Below are positions 34,816 to 43,207 of a stretch of DNA of 64,000 nucleotides, piece after piece. Under the pieces are notes generated by a model. That model made no database searches. It saw nothing but the letters and a program-made list of their open reading frames with translations, and had not been told where the DNA came from. Position 1 is the first letter of the stretch; each line of letters begins with the position of its first letter. This DNA comes from Pseudomonadota bacterium (lineage in GTDB: Bacteria; Pseudomonadota; Gammaproteobacteria; Burkholderiales; Rhodocyclaceae), in the NCBI GenBank assembly GCA_018241665.1, contig JAFEDK010000016.1, positions 1 through 64,000 on the forward strand. The letters are read 5' to 3'. The position numbers and the translations under genes were made by a program.

Positions 34816-35853
34816 TCAATGGGGGGCCGCGGCGTCCTTGCGCAGGGCGTAGCGGTTGGCCAGCAGCGAGCACACGAAGAGCTGGATCTGGTGGTAGAAC
34901 ATGATCGGCAGCACGATCAGGCCGATGGCCGGGTTGGCGCCGAACAGCAGCTTGGCCATCGGCACGCCGGAGGCGAGGGTCTTTTTCGAACCGCAGAACA
35001 CCGTGGTGATCTCGTCCTCCACCTTGAAGCCGAAGCGCCGCGACAGCCAGGTGGTCAGCACCAGCACCAGGGCCAGCACCAGGGCGGCGCCGAGCATCGC
35101 GGTGAGCAGCGTGCCGATGCCGTTGTTGCGCCACAGCCCGGAGGCCACCGAGTCGCAGAAGGCCGAGTACACCAGCATCAGGATCACCCAGCGGTCGAGC
35201 AAGGTGGTCAGCTTCTTGTGGCGCTGGTGCCAGGCGTGCAGCAGCGGACGCATCAGCTGGCCGAGCACCAGGGGCAGCAGGAGCAGCTTGGCGATGCTCA
35301 GCACGGTTGCGAGGAAGGGCAGGCCCTGGCCGTCCACGTGGGTGAACAGGGTCACCAGCAGCGGTGTCAGCACGATGCCCAGCACGCTCGACAGGGTGGC
35401 GTTGAAGATCGCCGCCGGCACGTTGCCGCGGGCCAGCCCGGTCATCGCTACCGACGACGAGATGGTGGACGGCAGCGCACACAGGTAGCAGAAGCCCAAT
35501 GCCAGGTCGCGGGGCAGCCATTGGCCGACTAGCGAATCAGCGATGAACCACACCAGCGGGAAGACTGCGAAGGTCATGCTCTGCACCACCGCGTGGATGC
35601 GCCAGTTCATGATGCCCTGGCGCAGACTGGCGAAGGACAGGCCCAGGCCGTGCAGGAAGAACACGATGGCGATGCCGATGTCGGTGAGCACGTCGCCATG
35701 CAGCACACCGCCGCTGCGGCCCAGGTCGGGCAGCAGGCTGGCGAGGACGACCGCGCCGAGCATGCCGACGAGGAACCATTCCTTGTGCAGCCAGGTGCGC
35801 AGTTGCTGGAGGCTGCCTGCAGTGTTGGGGTTGGAGGGCACGTTGGGCTCCAT
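34816..35853 (-). CDS. SBF-type (bile acid:sodium symporter-like) transporter
   Basis: A 345-residue polytopic membrane protein of the SBF-like/YfeH group of the bile acid:sodium symporter superfamily. About ten hydrophobic helices run from WFLVGMLGAVVLASLLP to the C-terminus. Helices contain FLHGLGLSF, ALPSTISSSVAMTGLARGN and FCGSKKTLASGVPMA, the conserved motifs of the family. The substrate is unknown; some relatives export organic anions. It is divergent from an AraC-type regulator, which probably controls it. Confidence 0.85.
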   Translation of the reverse strand: MEPNVPSNPNTAGSLQQLRTWLHKEWFLVGMLGAVVLASLLPDLGRSGGVLHGDVLTDIGIAIVFFLHGLGLSFASLRQGIMNWRIHAVVQSMTFAVFPLVWFIADSLVGQWLPRDLALGFCYLCALPSTISSSVAMTGLARGNVPAAIFNATLSSVLGIVLTPLLVTLFTHVDGQGLPFLATVLSIAKLLLLPLVLGQLMRPLLHAWHQRHKKLTTLLDRWVILMLVYSAFCDSVASGLWRNNGIGTLLTAMLGAALVLALVLVLTTWLSRRFGFKVEDEITTVFCGSKKTLASGVPMAKLLFGANPAIGLIVLPIMFYHQIQLFVCSLLANRYALRKDAAAPH

Positions 35854-35947
35854 GTCGTTATGGGTATGGTGGTGCACTCTAAGGTGTGGCAGGCTGTCTT
35901 TCTAACGACAGATCGACAACGAATAGCGATTAACGGACAAGACTTCC

Positions 35948-36733
35948 ATGAACGCCCCCAACAAGCGCAACGTGCCGAGCATGGCGAGTCTGCCGCGCCC
36001 GCTGTTCAACCGCCACGAAAGCCTGGCGCCCGGCTCATGGACCGAGGAGCACAGCCATCCCTGGTGCCAGCTGTCCTACGCCAGCAGCGGCGTGCTCGGG
36101 GTGCGCACGGCGGCTGGCGACTACGTGGCGCCGCCGCGCTTCGCGGTGTGGATTCCGCCGGACCTGCCGCATCAGGTGGTCAATCGCCGCCGCACCGAGA
36201 TGCGCAGCCTGTACGTCACGCCGGCGGCGGCGGTAGCCCTGCCCGCCGAGTGTTGTGTGCTGGAGATGAGCCCGCTGGTGCGGGAGCTGATCCGGCGCAT
36301 CGGCGAGTTGCCGGTGGAGTACGACGAGGCCGGCCCGGCGGGGCGGCTGGTGGCGGTGCTGCTGGACGAGCTGGCCGGGCTGCCGCGGGCCGGCTTCGGC
36401 CTGCCGCTGCCGAAGGACCGGCGCCTCGGGGTGATCTGCGCGGCGCTGCAGGAGCAGCCAGACGACACGCGCAGCCTGGCCCAGTGGGCCATCGAGGCGG
36501 GGGCGTCGGAGCGCACGCTGGCGCGTCTGTTCGTGAAGGAGACCGGGTTGGGCTTCGGCGAGTGGCGGCAGCGCCTGCGCCTGCTGCTGTCCCTCGACGC
36601 GCTGGAGGCCGGCGATAGCGTGACGGACGTGGCCCTGGCCCATGGCTACGAATCCACATCGGCCTTCATCGCCGCCTTCCGCGGCATGTTTGGCGTGACG
36701 CCCGGCGAACTGCGCGGCCGCGCCGCGTTATAG
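35948..36733 (+). CDS. AraC-family transcriptional regulator
   Basis: A 261-residue regulator. The N-terminal cupin ligand domain contains EEHSHPWCQLSYASSGVLGVRTAAGDYVAPPRFAVWIPPDLPHQV, and the two helix-turn-helix motifs of the AraC domain lie at about residues 165-260 (LAQWAIEAGASERTLARLFVKETG, then VTDVALAHGYESTSAFIAAFRGMFGVTPGELR). It is transcribed away from the SBF transporter with a 94-bp shared gap, a NimR/NimT-like arrangement, so it probably regulates that gene. Confidence 0.88.
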   Translation: MNAPNKRNVPSMASLPRPLFNRHESLAPGSWTEEHSHPWCQLSYASSGVLGVRTAAGDYVAPPRFAVWIPPDLPHQVVNRRRTEMRSLYVTPAAAVALPAECCVLEMSPLVRELIRRIGELPVEYDEAGPAGRLVAVLLDELAGLPRAGFGLPLPKDRRLGVICAALQEQPDDTRSLAQWAIEAGASERTLARLFVKETGLGFGEWRQRLRLLLSLDALEAGDSVTDVALAHGYESTSAFIAAFRGMFGVTPGELRGRAAL

Positions 36734-36746
36734 GCGCACCCAGGGC

Positions 36747-36764
36747 CGGGCTGCACCCAGCCCG
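36747..36764. terminator. Weak hairpin between convergent regulator genes
   Basis: CGGGCTG and CAGCCCG form a 7-bp stem with a CACC loop in the 93-bp gap between the AraC and GntR genes. No T-tract follows, so terminator function is uncertain. Confidence 0.3.
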
Positions 36765-36826
36765 CCCCCGAGGGGGATAAGGAAACTTGGGGTGGCCCGA
36801 TGCTTCCTCGAGAGCGGTGCGCGCCC

Positions 36827-37531
36827 TTACTGGGCTGTAGCCGCCTCGGGCTCTGCCGGGGCGTTCATCTGGCGCAGCGTGGCGACCAGGTCAGTGAAGC
36901 GCTCGCCCTGCACCACCACGTGGGCGCGCAGCAGGCTGGCGGCCTGCTCGCCGTCGCCGGCGACGATCGCCTCGACGATGCCGGCGTGCTCCGAGAACGA
37001 GGACTGCATGCGGTTGCGCACCCGCAGCTGCAGGCGCCGGTAGGGGCGCAAGCGGCGGTGCAGCGCGGTGGCCTGCTCGGCGAGGAAGCCGTTGTGGCTG
37101 GCCTCGTAGATGCGGCGGTGGAAGACCTCGTTGAGCTGGTAATACAGATCCGGCTTGCCGGCGTCCCGCGCCTCCTCGCAGGCCTGGTGGGCGTCGCGCA
37201 GGCGGGCCAGCTCGGCCGGCAGGATGCGCCGCGCGGCCAGGCGGCCGCACATCGACTCCAGCTCCGCCATCACCTCGAACATCTCGCACAGCCTGTCGGC
37301 GCTCATCTCGGGCACGGTCGCGCCGCGGCGCGGGCGGATATCCACCAGGCCGATCGACGCCAGCTGTATCAGCGCCTCACGGATCGGCGTGCGCGACACG
37401 CCGAAGGCGGCGGCCAGTTCCTGTTCGTCCAGGCGCATGCCCGGCGGGTACACGCCGGTGACGATGCGTTCCTCGATTTCCTCGCCCAGTTGCTCCGAGC
37501 GCCGGACCGGCGTGGGGTTGAGTGCGTCCAT
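36827..37531 (-). CDS. GntR-family (FadR/FCD) regulator of malonate genes
   Basis: A 234-residue regulator. The N-terminal winged helix (VYPPGMRLDEQELAAAFGVSRTPIREALIQLASIGLVDIRPRRGATV) is followed by an FCD ligand domain with its metal-binding Asp/His positions (MFEVMAELESMCGRLAARR and LNEVFHRRIYEAS). It is divergent from madL-madM-mdc, so it is probably the MdcY-like repressor that senses malonate. The DNA between it and madL holds palindromic candidate operators. Confidence 0.85.
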   Translation of the reverse strand: MDALNPTPVRRSEQLGEEIEERIVTGVYPPGMRLDEQELAAAFGVSRTPIREALIQLASIGLVDIRPRRGATVPEMSADRLCEMFEVMAELESMCGRLAARRILPAELARLRDAHQACEEARDAGKPDLYYQLNEVFHRRIYEASHNGFLAEQATALHRRLRPYRRLQLRVRNRMQSSFSEHAGIVEAIVAGDGEQAASLLRAHVVVQGERFTDLVATLRQMNAPAEPEAATAQ

Positions 37532-37550
37532 GTTTTGCTCCTTTCGATTG

Positions 37551-37626
37551 ACTATACAAAGCCCTTGACTTTGTGTCCACGGAGATTAATCTTGTATACA
37601 CAAACAAAACTTATGAATACATAAGC
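37551..37626 (+). promoter_or_regulatory. Candidate operator/promoter region of the malonate operon
   Basis: It includes a TATACAAA half-site near 37553, TTGTATACACAA at 37592-37603 (FCD/GntR-type TTGTATACAA core), and a perfect palindrome CTTATG-AATA-CATAAG at 37610-37625. A TTGACT -35-like box is at 37565. The block is much more AT-rich than its surroundings. Confidence 0.55.
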
Positions 37627-37718
37627 GCCGCTAGTGAATTCATGAGTCGAGTTGAAAGCTCATCAAGAAGCTCAGGACAAACCATCACCGTGGCCCGGCC
37701 ACACTAGGAGGAAACAAA

Positions 37719-38120
37719 ATGATCATTTACGGAACGGCCATCCTGGCCGCCTGCCATCTGCTCGGCGTCTATATAGGCGACCTGCTGGGCGCCTTCATCG
37801 GCGTGAAGGCCAACGTCGGTGGCGTGGGCATCGCAATGATGCTGCTGATCTCGGCGCGGGTTTATCTGCACAAGCGCGGCCTCATGCCCGACACCACCGA
37901 GGCCGGCGTTGGTTTCTGGGCCGCCATGTACATCCCGGTGGTGGTCGCCATGGCCGCCCAGCAGAACGTGGTAGCGGCCCTCAAGGGCGGCCCGGTGGCG
38001 TTGATCTCCGCCATCGGCGCAGTGCTGCTGTGCGCCGGCACGATTGCCCTGATCAACCGCACCGGACCGAAGCGCCAGGACACCACCTGGCAGACCGGCA
38101 CCGTGGCCGAAGAATCCTGA
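37719..38120 (+). CDS. madL: Malonate transporter subunit MadL
   Basis: The smaller membrane subunit (133 residues) of the sodium-dependent MadLM malonate importer. It has four hydrophobic helices, starting IIYGTAILAACHLLGVYIGDLLG, typical of MadL. A strong AGGAGG ribosome-binding site (37706-37711) precedes the ATG. It is the first gene of the malonate operon; madM follows 16 bp later. Confidence 0.93.
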   Translation: MIIYGTAILAACHLLGVYIGDLLGAFIGVKANVGGVGIAMMLLISARVYLHKRGLMPDTTEAGVGFWAAMYIPVVVAMAAQQNVVAALKGGPVALISAIGAVLLCAGTIALINRTGPKRQDTTWQTGTVAEES

Positions 38121-38136
38121 ACCGGAGGAGACCAGC

Positions 38137-38898
38137 ATGGAAATGATTGAACACGCCATTCGCGAAAACAGCCTCGTCGGCGCCTTCGCCTTCGTCGGCC
38201 TGATCATGTGGATCTCGGTCCACCTGTCCCGCAAGCTCACCTTCGGCCGCGTGCATGGCTCGGCCATCGCCATCGTGATCGGCCTGGCGCTGGCCTATTG
38301 GGGCGGCATCCAGACCGGTGGCAGCAAGGGCCTCGCCGATCTCAAGCTGTTCGCCGGCATCGGCCTGATGGGCGGCGCGATGATGCGCGACTTCGCGATC
38401 GTCGCCACCGCCTTCGAGGTGCAGGTGGACGAAGCGAAGAAAGCCGGCCTGGTCGGCGTGATGGCCCTGCTGCTGGGCACCATCATCCCGTTCATCGTCG
38501 GCGCCTCCGTCGCCTGGTCGATGGGTTACACCGACGCGGTGGCGATGACCACCATCGGCGCCGGCGCGGTGACCTACATCGTCGGCCCGGTGACCGGTGC
38601 CGCCATCGGCGCCAGCTCCGACCTGATGGCGCTGGCCATCGCCACCGGCCTCATCAAGGCCATCATGGTGATGGTGTTCACGCCGGTCGCCGCCCGCTTC
38701 ATGGGCCTCGACAACCCGCGCTCGGCGATGGTCTTCGGCGGCCTCGCCGGTACCGTCAGCGGCGTGTCGGCGGGCCTGGCCGCCACCGACCGGCGCCTGG
38801 TCCCCTACGGCGCGCTGGTCGCCACCTTCCACACCGGCCTGGGCTGCCTGATGGGCCCGTCGGTCCTGTTCCTGGCCACCAAGGCCATCGTCGGCTGA
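38137..38898 (+). CDS. madM: Malonate transporter subunit MadM
   Basis: The larger membrane subunit (253 residues) of the malonate:sodium symporter. Several helices include FAFVGLIMWISVHLSRKLTFGRVHGSAIAIVIG and LFAGIGLMGGAMMRDFAIVATAFEV, as in the MadM family. It works with MadL to bring malonate to the cytoplasmic decarboxylase encoded downstream. Confidence 0.93.
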   Translation: MEMIEHAIRENSLVGAFAFVGLIMWISVHLSRKLTFGRVHGSAIAIVIGLALAYWGGIQTGGSKGLADLKLFAGIGLMGGAMMRDFAIVATAFEVQVDEAKKAGLVGVMALLLGTIIPFIVGASVAWSMGYTDAVAMTTIGAGAVTYIVGPVTGAAIGASSDLMALAIATGLIKAIMVMVFTPVAARFMGLDNPRSAMVFGGLAGTVSGVSAGLAATDRRLVPYGALVATFHTGLGCLMGPSVLFLATKAIVG

Positions 38899-38933
38899 GC
38901 CGGCTTCCCCAACCTGACACAACAGGAGATTCC

Positions 38934-40589
38934 ATGAACGCTCCCCATCCTGCCGGAGCCTGGGACACCCGTCGCCGTGGCCGCCAGCTGCGCCTGGAAC
39001 GGGCGGCCGCCCTCGGGCTGGCGCGCCGCGTCGAGGCGCCCCGCGTCGGCGAGCTGCTCGAAGCGGTGATCGAACCGGGCGACCGGGTCTGCCTCGAAGG
39101 CAACAACCAGAAGCAGGCCGACTTTCTTTCCGAAACCCTGGCCGACTGCAGCCCCGAACGCCTGCACGACCTGCACATGGTGCAGTCGGTGCTGGCCCTG
39201 CCCAGCCATGTGGATTTGTTCGAGCGCGGCATCGCCAGCAAGCTCGACTTCTCCTTCTCGGGCCCCCAGGGCGGGCGTCTGGCCCGTCTGGTGCAGGACC
39301 GCCAGATCGAGATCGGCGCGATCCACACCTACCTGGAACTGTTCGGTCGCTACTTCGTGGACCTGACCCCGAACGTGTGCCTGATCGCCGCCCACGCAGC
39401 GGACGCCGCCGGCAACCTGTACACCGGCCCCAACACCGAGGACACGCCGGCCATCGTCGAGGCGACGGCCTTCAAGGGCGGCATCGTGATCGCCCAGGTG
39501 AACGAGCTTGTGGATACGCTGCCGCGGGTGGACATCCCCGCCGACTGGGTGGACTTCTACGTCGTCGCACCGCGCCCCAACTACATCGAGCCGCTGTTCA
39601 CCCGCGACCCGGCGCAGATCACTGATGTGCAGGTGCTGATGGCGATGATGGCCCTGAAGGGCATCTACGCCGAGTACGGCGTCAAGCGCCTCAACCACGG
39701 CATCGGCTTCGACACCGCGGCCATCGAGCTGCTGCTGCCGACCTACGCCACCGAGCTGGGCCTGAAGGGGAAGATCTGCACCCACTGGGCGCTCAACCCG
39801 CACCCGACGCTGATCCCGGCCATCGAGTCGGGCTGCGTCGAGTCCATCCACAGCTTTGGCTCCGAAGTGGGCATGGAGAACTACATCGCGGCCCGCTCCG
39901 ACGTGTTCTTCACCGGCGCTGACGGCAGCATGCGTTCCAACCGGGCCTTCAGCCAGACCGCCGGCCTCTACGCCTGCGACATGTTCATCGGCTCCACGCT
40001 GCAGATGGACCTGGCCGGCAACAGCTCGACCGCCACGCTGGGGCGCATCACTGGCTTCGGCGGCGCGCCCAACATGGGCTCCGATCCCCACGGCCGCCGC
40101 CACGCGTCGCCGGCCTGGCTGAAGGCCGGCCGCGAAGCCGGCGGACCGAACGCCATCCGTGGCCGCAAGCTGGTGGTGCAGATGGTCGAGACCTTCCGCG
40201 AGCACATGGCGCCGGTCTTCGTCGAGGAGCTGGACGCCTGGAAGCTGCAGGAGAGCATGGGCATGGAGCTGCCGCCGATCATGATCTACGGCGACGACGT
40301 GACCCACATCGTGACCGAGGAAGGCATCGCCAACCTGCTGCTGTGCCGCACGCCGGAAGAGCGCGAGCAGGCGATCCGCGGCGTTGCCGGCTTCACGCCG
40401 GTGGGCATGGCCCGCGACCGCCAGATGGTCGAGCAGCTGCGCCAGCGCGGGGTGATCCGCCGTGCCGAAGATTTGGGCATCGACCCCCGCCGGGCCAACC
40501 GCGACCTGCTCGCGGCCCGTTCCATCAAAGACCTCGTGCGCTGGTCGGGCGGCCTTTACGCCCCGCCGGCCCGTTTCCGCAACTGGTGA
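38934..40589 (+). CDS. mdcA: Malonate decarboxylase alpha subunit (acetyl-S-ACP:malonate ACP transferase)
   Basis: A 551-residue CoA-transferase-like subunit that exchanges the acetyl group on the MdcC carrier for malonate, giving malonyl-S-MdcC and free acetate. It contains IEPGDRVCLEGNNQKQADFLSETL, THWALNPHPTLIPAIESG and SIHSFGSEVGMENYI, all MdcA-typical. The frame is open upstream through madM, but ATG 38934 has an AGGAG ribosome-binding site and gives the family length. mdcC follows 5 bp later. Confidence 0.95.
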   Translation: MNAPHPAGAWDTRRRGRQLRLERAAALGLARRVEAPRVGELLEAVIEPGDRVCLEGNNQKQADFLSETLADCSPERLHDLHMVQSVLALPSHVDLFERGIASKLDFSFSGPQGGRLARLVQDRQIEIGAIHTYLELFGRYFVDLTPNVCLIAAHAADAAGNLYTGPNTEDTPAIVEATAFKGGIVIAQVNELVDTLPRVDIPADWVDFYVVAPRPNYIEPLFTRDPAQITDVQVLMAMMALKGIYAEYGVKRLNHGIGFDTAAIELLLPTYATELGLKGKICTHWALNPHPTLIPAIESGCVESIHSFGSEVGMENYIAARSDVFFTGADGSMRSNRAFSQTAGLYACDMFIGSTLQMDLAGNSSTATLGRITGFGGAPNMGSDPHGRRHASPAWLKAGREAGGPNAIRGRKLVVQMVETFREHMAPVFVEELDAWKLQESMGMELPPIMIYGDDVTHIVTEEGIANLLLCRTPEEREQAIRGVAGFTPVGMARDRQMVEQLRQRGVIRRAEDLGIDPRRANRDLLAARSIKDLVRWSGGLYAPPARFRNW

Positions 40590-40594
40590 GCCCC

Positions 40595-40909
40595 ATGGAA
40601 AAACTCGAATTCCGTTTCCCCGCCCAGCCCGCCACGCCGGCGGCCGGTGCGGCCCTGTGCGGCGTGGTCGGCTCCGGCAACCTGGAGATCCTGATCCGCC
40701 CGGGCGACGAGGCCGACGCCTGCGTCGTGTCGGTGAAGACCTCGGCCCGCGGCTTCGGCCGCATCTGGGAGGCCGTCATCGCCGAATTCGCTGCCCGCCA
40801 CGCGGCCGGCGGCACCCGCATCGCCATCAACGACATGGGCGCGACCCCGGCGGTCGTCAGCCTGCGCCTGGGCCAGGCCCTTGGCGAATACACCGGAGGT
40901 GTCCAATGA
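40595..40909 (+). CDS. mdcC: Malonate decarboxylase acyl carrier protein (delta subunit)
   Basis: A 104-residue acyl carrier subunit. The serine of CGVVGSGNLEIL is the expected attachment site of 2'-(5''-phosphoribosyl)-3'-dephospho-CoA, the unusual prosthetic group of citrate lyase and malonate decarboxylase. The following VSVKTSARGFGRIWEAVI and AINDMGATPAVVSLRL are MdcC-typical. Its stop overlaps the mdcD start by 4 bp (ATGA). Confidence 0.93.
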   Translation: MEKLEFRFPAQPATPAAGAALCGVVGSGNLEILIRPGDEADACVVSVKTSARGFGRIWEAVIAEFAARHAAGGTRIAINDMGATPAVVSLRLGQALGEYTGGVQ

Positions 40910-41820
40910 ACGCGCCCGTGGCCAACAAGCTGGTGCTGCGCCGCAGTTACTTCGAGGCCAGCGCCCGTGCCCGTGTGGCGGCGGTGCTGGACGCCGGTAG
41001 CTTCCGCGAATTCCTGCCGCCGGAGGCCTCCGAGCCGAGCCCGCACCTGGCGGTGCTGGATATCCCCGGGGCCTTCGACGACGGCGTGATCGTCGGTTCC
41101 GCGACTCTTGGCGGCCGGCCGGTGCTGGTGATCGCCCAGGAAGGGCAGTTCATGGGCGGCGCGGTGGGCGAGATCCACGGCGCCAAGATCGTCGGCTTGC
41201 TGCGTCGCGCGGTGCAGGAAAAGCCGGCGGCGGTGATCTTCATGGCGGACTCCGGCGGCGTGCGCCTGCACGAGGCCAACGCCGGGCTGATCGCCATTTC
41301 CGAAGTCATGCGCGCGGTGCTCGACACGCGGGCGGCCGGCGTGCCGGTGATCGCGCTGGTCGGCGGCAGCTGCGGCGCCTTCGGCGGCATGGGCATCGTG
41401 TCGCGCCTGTGCTCGGCGATCGTGATGTCCGAGGAGGGGCGGCTGGCCCTGTCCGGCCCGGAGGTCATCGAAACCGTCGCCGGCGTCGAGGAATTCGACT
41501 CCAAGGACCGTGCGCTGGTGTGGCGCGTCACCGGCGGCAAGCACCGCTATCTGACCGGCGACTGCGCCGAACTGGTGGAGGACGACGCAGCCAGCTTCCG
41601 TGACGGCGCCATCGCGCTGCTCGCCGGCTGGCAGGAGCCGGTGCCAGCGAGCAGCACGCTGCGCGCCGAGCAGACGCGCCTGACGGAGCGCCGCCAGCGT
41701 TTCGCCGGCCTGCGCGATGGCCTCGAAGTGTGGCAGGCCCTCGGCGTCGCCGAACCCAGACAGATTCCGCTGATGGACCGGGACAGCCTGGTCGCCCTGA
41801 AGAAAGGATTGCCGGCATGA
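40906..41820 (+). CDS. mdcD: Malonate decarboxylase beta subunit
   Basis: A 304-residue carboxyltransferase-fold subunit that, with MdcE, decarboxylates malonyl-S-ACP to acetyl-S-ACP. It contains IAQEGQFMGGAVGEIHGAKIVGLL and GGSCGAFGGMGIVSRLCSAIVMSEEGRLALSGPEVIE, the crotonase-like core of MdcD. The start overlaps mdcC by 4 bp and the end overlaps mdcE by 4 bp, so the subunits are co-translated in fixed ratio. Confidence 0.95.
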   Translation: MNAPVANKLVLRRSYFEASARARVAAVLDAGSFREFLPPEASEPSPHLAVLDIPGAFDDGVIVGSATLGGRPVLVIAQEGQFMGGAVGEIHGAKIVGLLRRAVQEKPAAVIFMADSGGVRLHEANAGLIAISEVMRAVLDTRAAGVPVIALVGGSCGAFGGMGIVSRLCSAIVMSEEGRLALSGPEVIETVAGVEEFDSKDRALVWRVTGGKHRYLTGDCAELVEDDAASFRDGAIALLAGWQEPVPASSTLRAEQTRLTERRQRFAGLRDGLEVWQALGVAEPRQIPLMDRDSLVALKKGLPA

Positions 41821-42527
41821 GCCTCCAGTACATTCTCGACGGCCTCTTTCCGGCCGGGCACGACGTGAGCGTCCACGGCCAGCTCGTCGCCGGCTGCGCC
41901 CAGACCGCCCTCGGCACGGTGGCCGTGCTCGGCACCACCGACGCTGCCGCCATCGGCCACGACATCGCCCTCGGCCTGGCCGGGCGGGTGCTCGATGTGG
42001 TCGATCAGCATCCCGGCCGGCCCATCGTCTTCCTCGTCGATACCAAGGGCCAGGCCCTGTCTCGCGCCGAGGAGCTGCTGTGCCTCAACGGCAGCCTGGC
42101 CCACCTGGCCCGCTGCGTGGACCTGGCCCGCCGCCAGGGGCACACGAGCCTCGCGCTGGTGACCGGCGAAGCGGTCAGCGGCGGCTTCCTGTCCTTCGGC
42201 CTGATGGCGGACAAGACCTACGCGCTGGCCGATGCCCAGGTGCGGGTGATGGATCTGAAGGCGATGGCGCGGGTCACCAAGATCCCGCACGAGCGCTTGG
42301 TGGAACTGGCCGCCGAGTCGCCGACCTTCGCGCCCGGCGCCGAAAACTACCTGCGCATGGGCGCCATCGAGGCGATCTGGGACGCGCCCAGTGCCGCGCT
42401 GCTGGAGGCGGCGCTGGCCGGCCAGCAGGCCGCCGGACCGGCCGTCGACGGGCGGATGGTCCGTGGCGTGGAGCGGGGCGGGCGCCATCTCGCCGCAGCC
42501 ACGGCGGCCGCCGTGGTGTCGGCCTGA
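41817..42527 (+). CDS. mdcE: Malonate decarboxylase gamma subunit
   Basis: A 236-residue carboxyltransferase-like subunit that pairs with MdcD. It contains GRPIVFLVDTKGQALSRAEELLCLNGSLAHLARCVDLARRQGH and LVTGEAVSGGFLSFGLMADKTYALADAQVRVMDLKAMARVTKI. It overlaps mdcD and is followed 11 bp later by mdcG. Confidence 0.94.
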   Translation: MSLQYILDGLFPAGHDVSVHGQLVAGCAQTALGTVAVLGTTDAAAIGHDIALGLAGRVLDVVDQHPGRPIVFLVDTKGQALSRAEELLCLNGSLAHLARCVDLARRQGHTSLALVTGEAVSGGFLSFGLMADKTYALADAQVRVMDLKAMARVTKIPHERLVELAAESPTFAPGAENYLRMGAIEAIWDAPSAALLEAALAGQQAAGPAVDGRMVRGVERGGRHLAAATAAAVVSA

Positions 42528-42538
42528 GGCACGCGGCC

Positions 42539-43207
42539 ATGCGTCGCCACGATCTGGCCACGGTGCGTGCAGGGGCGCCAGTGCGCTTCCTGTGCGGGGC
42601 GCTCGACGACGCCCTGTCGGCGCGGGTTGCCGCGTGGATCGCCGCCGGCCGCTCGCTGGTGGTGGCGCGCCAGCTGACCGGCGGCAGCGAAGCCTTGCTG
42701 GGGCTGACCCTGCCGGCCGCCGAAGGACGCCGGCGTGTCGGCTGTCTGGTGGAGCAGACGGATTTGCTGCAGATCCGCCGTCCGTTGAGCATCGCCGAGT
42801 GCCTGCATCGCCTGGCCGACGACGTGGCCGCGCCGCTGGCTACGTTGGCCGAGCGGCTGGCGGCGGCCGGCGTGAGCGTCGGCGTCTACGGTTCGCTGGC
42901 CTGGGAGGCCTTGAGCGGTGAGGCTTACCGCCATCCGGAGTCCGATGTGGACCTGATCTGCGATGTGGCTTCCGCTGCGCAGGCTGAGGCCTGCCTGCGT
43001 CTGCTCGCCGATGGTGCCGCGGCGCTGCCCTGCGGGCTCGACGGGGAGATCCGCTTTCCGGATGGCTGCGCGGTGGCCTGGCGGGAGCTGGCGGCGGCCT
43101 GGAGCAGGGCCGACGCGAAGGTGCTCGTGAAGGGCGGCGTGGACGTCGGTCTGCTGCCGCTGTCGGTGGTGCTGGAACAGTTCGAGGAGGATGCGCTGCA
43201 TGTCTGA
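42539..43207 (+). CDS. mdcG: Malonate decarboxylase holo-ACP synthase (phosphoribosyl-dephospho-CoA transferase)
   Basis: Nucleotidyltransferase of 222 residues that attaches the phosphoribosyl-dephospho-CoA prosthetic group to MdcC. The nucleotidyltransferase pattern VYGSLAWEALSG followed by the D-x-D of ESDVDLICD is visible. The frame is open upstream inside mdcE, but ATG 42539 is the sensible start. Its stop overlaps the mdcB start by 8 bp. Confidence 0.9.
   Translation: MRRHDLATVRAGAPVRFLCGALDDALSARVAAWIAAGRSLVVARQLTGGSEALLGLTLPAAEGRRRVGCLVEQTDLLQIRRPLSIAECLHRLADDVAAPLATLAERLAAAGVSVGVYGSLAWEALSGEAYRHPESDVDLICDVASAAQAEACLRLLADGAAALPCGLDGEIRFPDGCAVAWRELAAAWSRADAKVLVKGGVDVGLLPLSVVLEQFEEDALHV

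Noticed and set aside
34763-35521. Extended reading frame upstream of the DUF6156-like gene
   Set aside because: It runs through the SBF transporter gene in another frame and reads as low-complexity Arg/Ala/Pro sequence.
38208-38933. Upstream extension of the mdcA frame through madM
   Set aside because: The region encodes MadM in another frame, and ATG 38934 with an AGGAG site gives the standard MdcA N-terminus.
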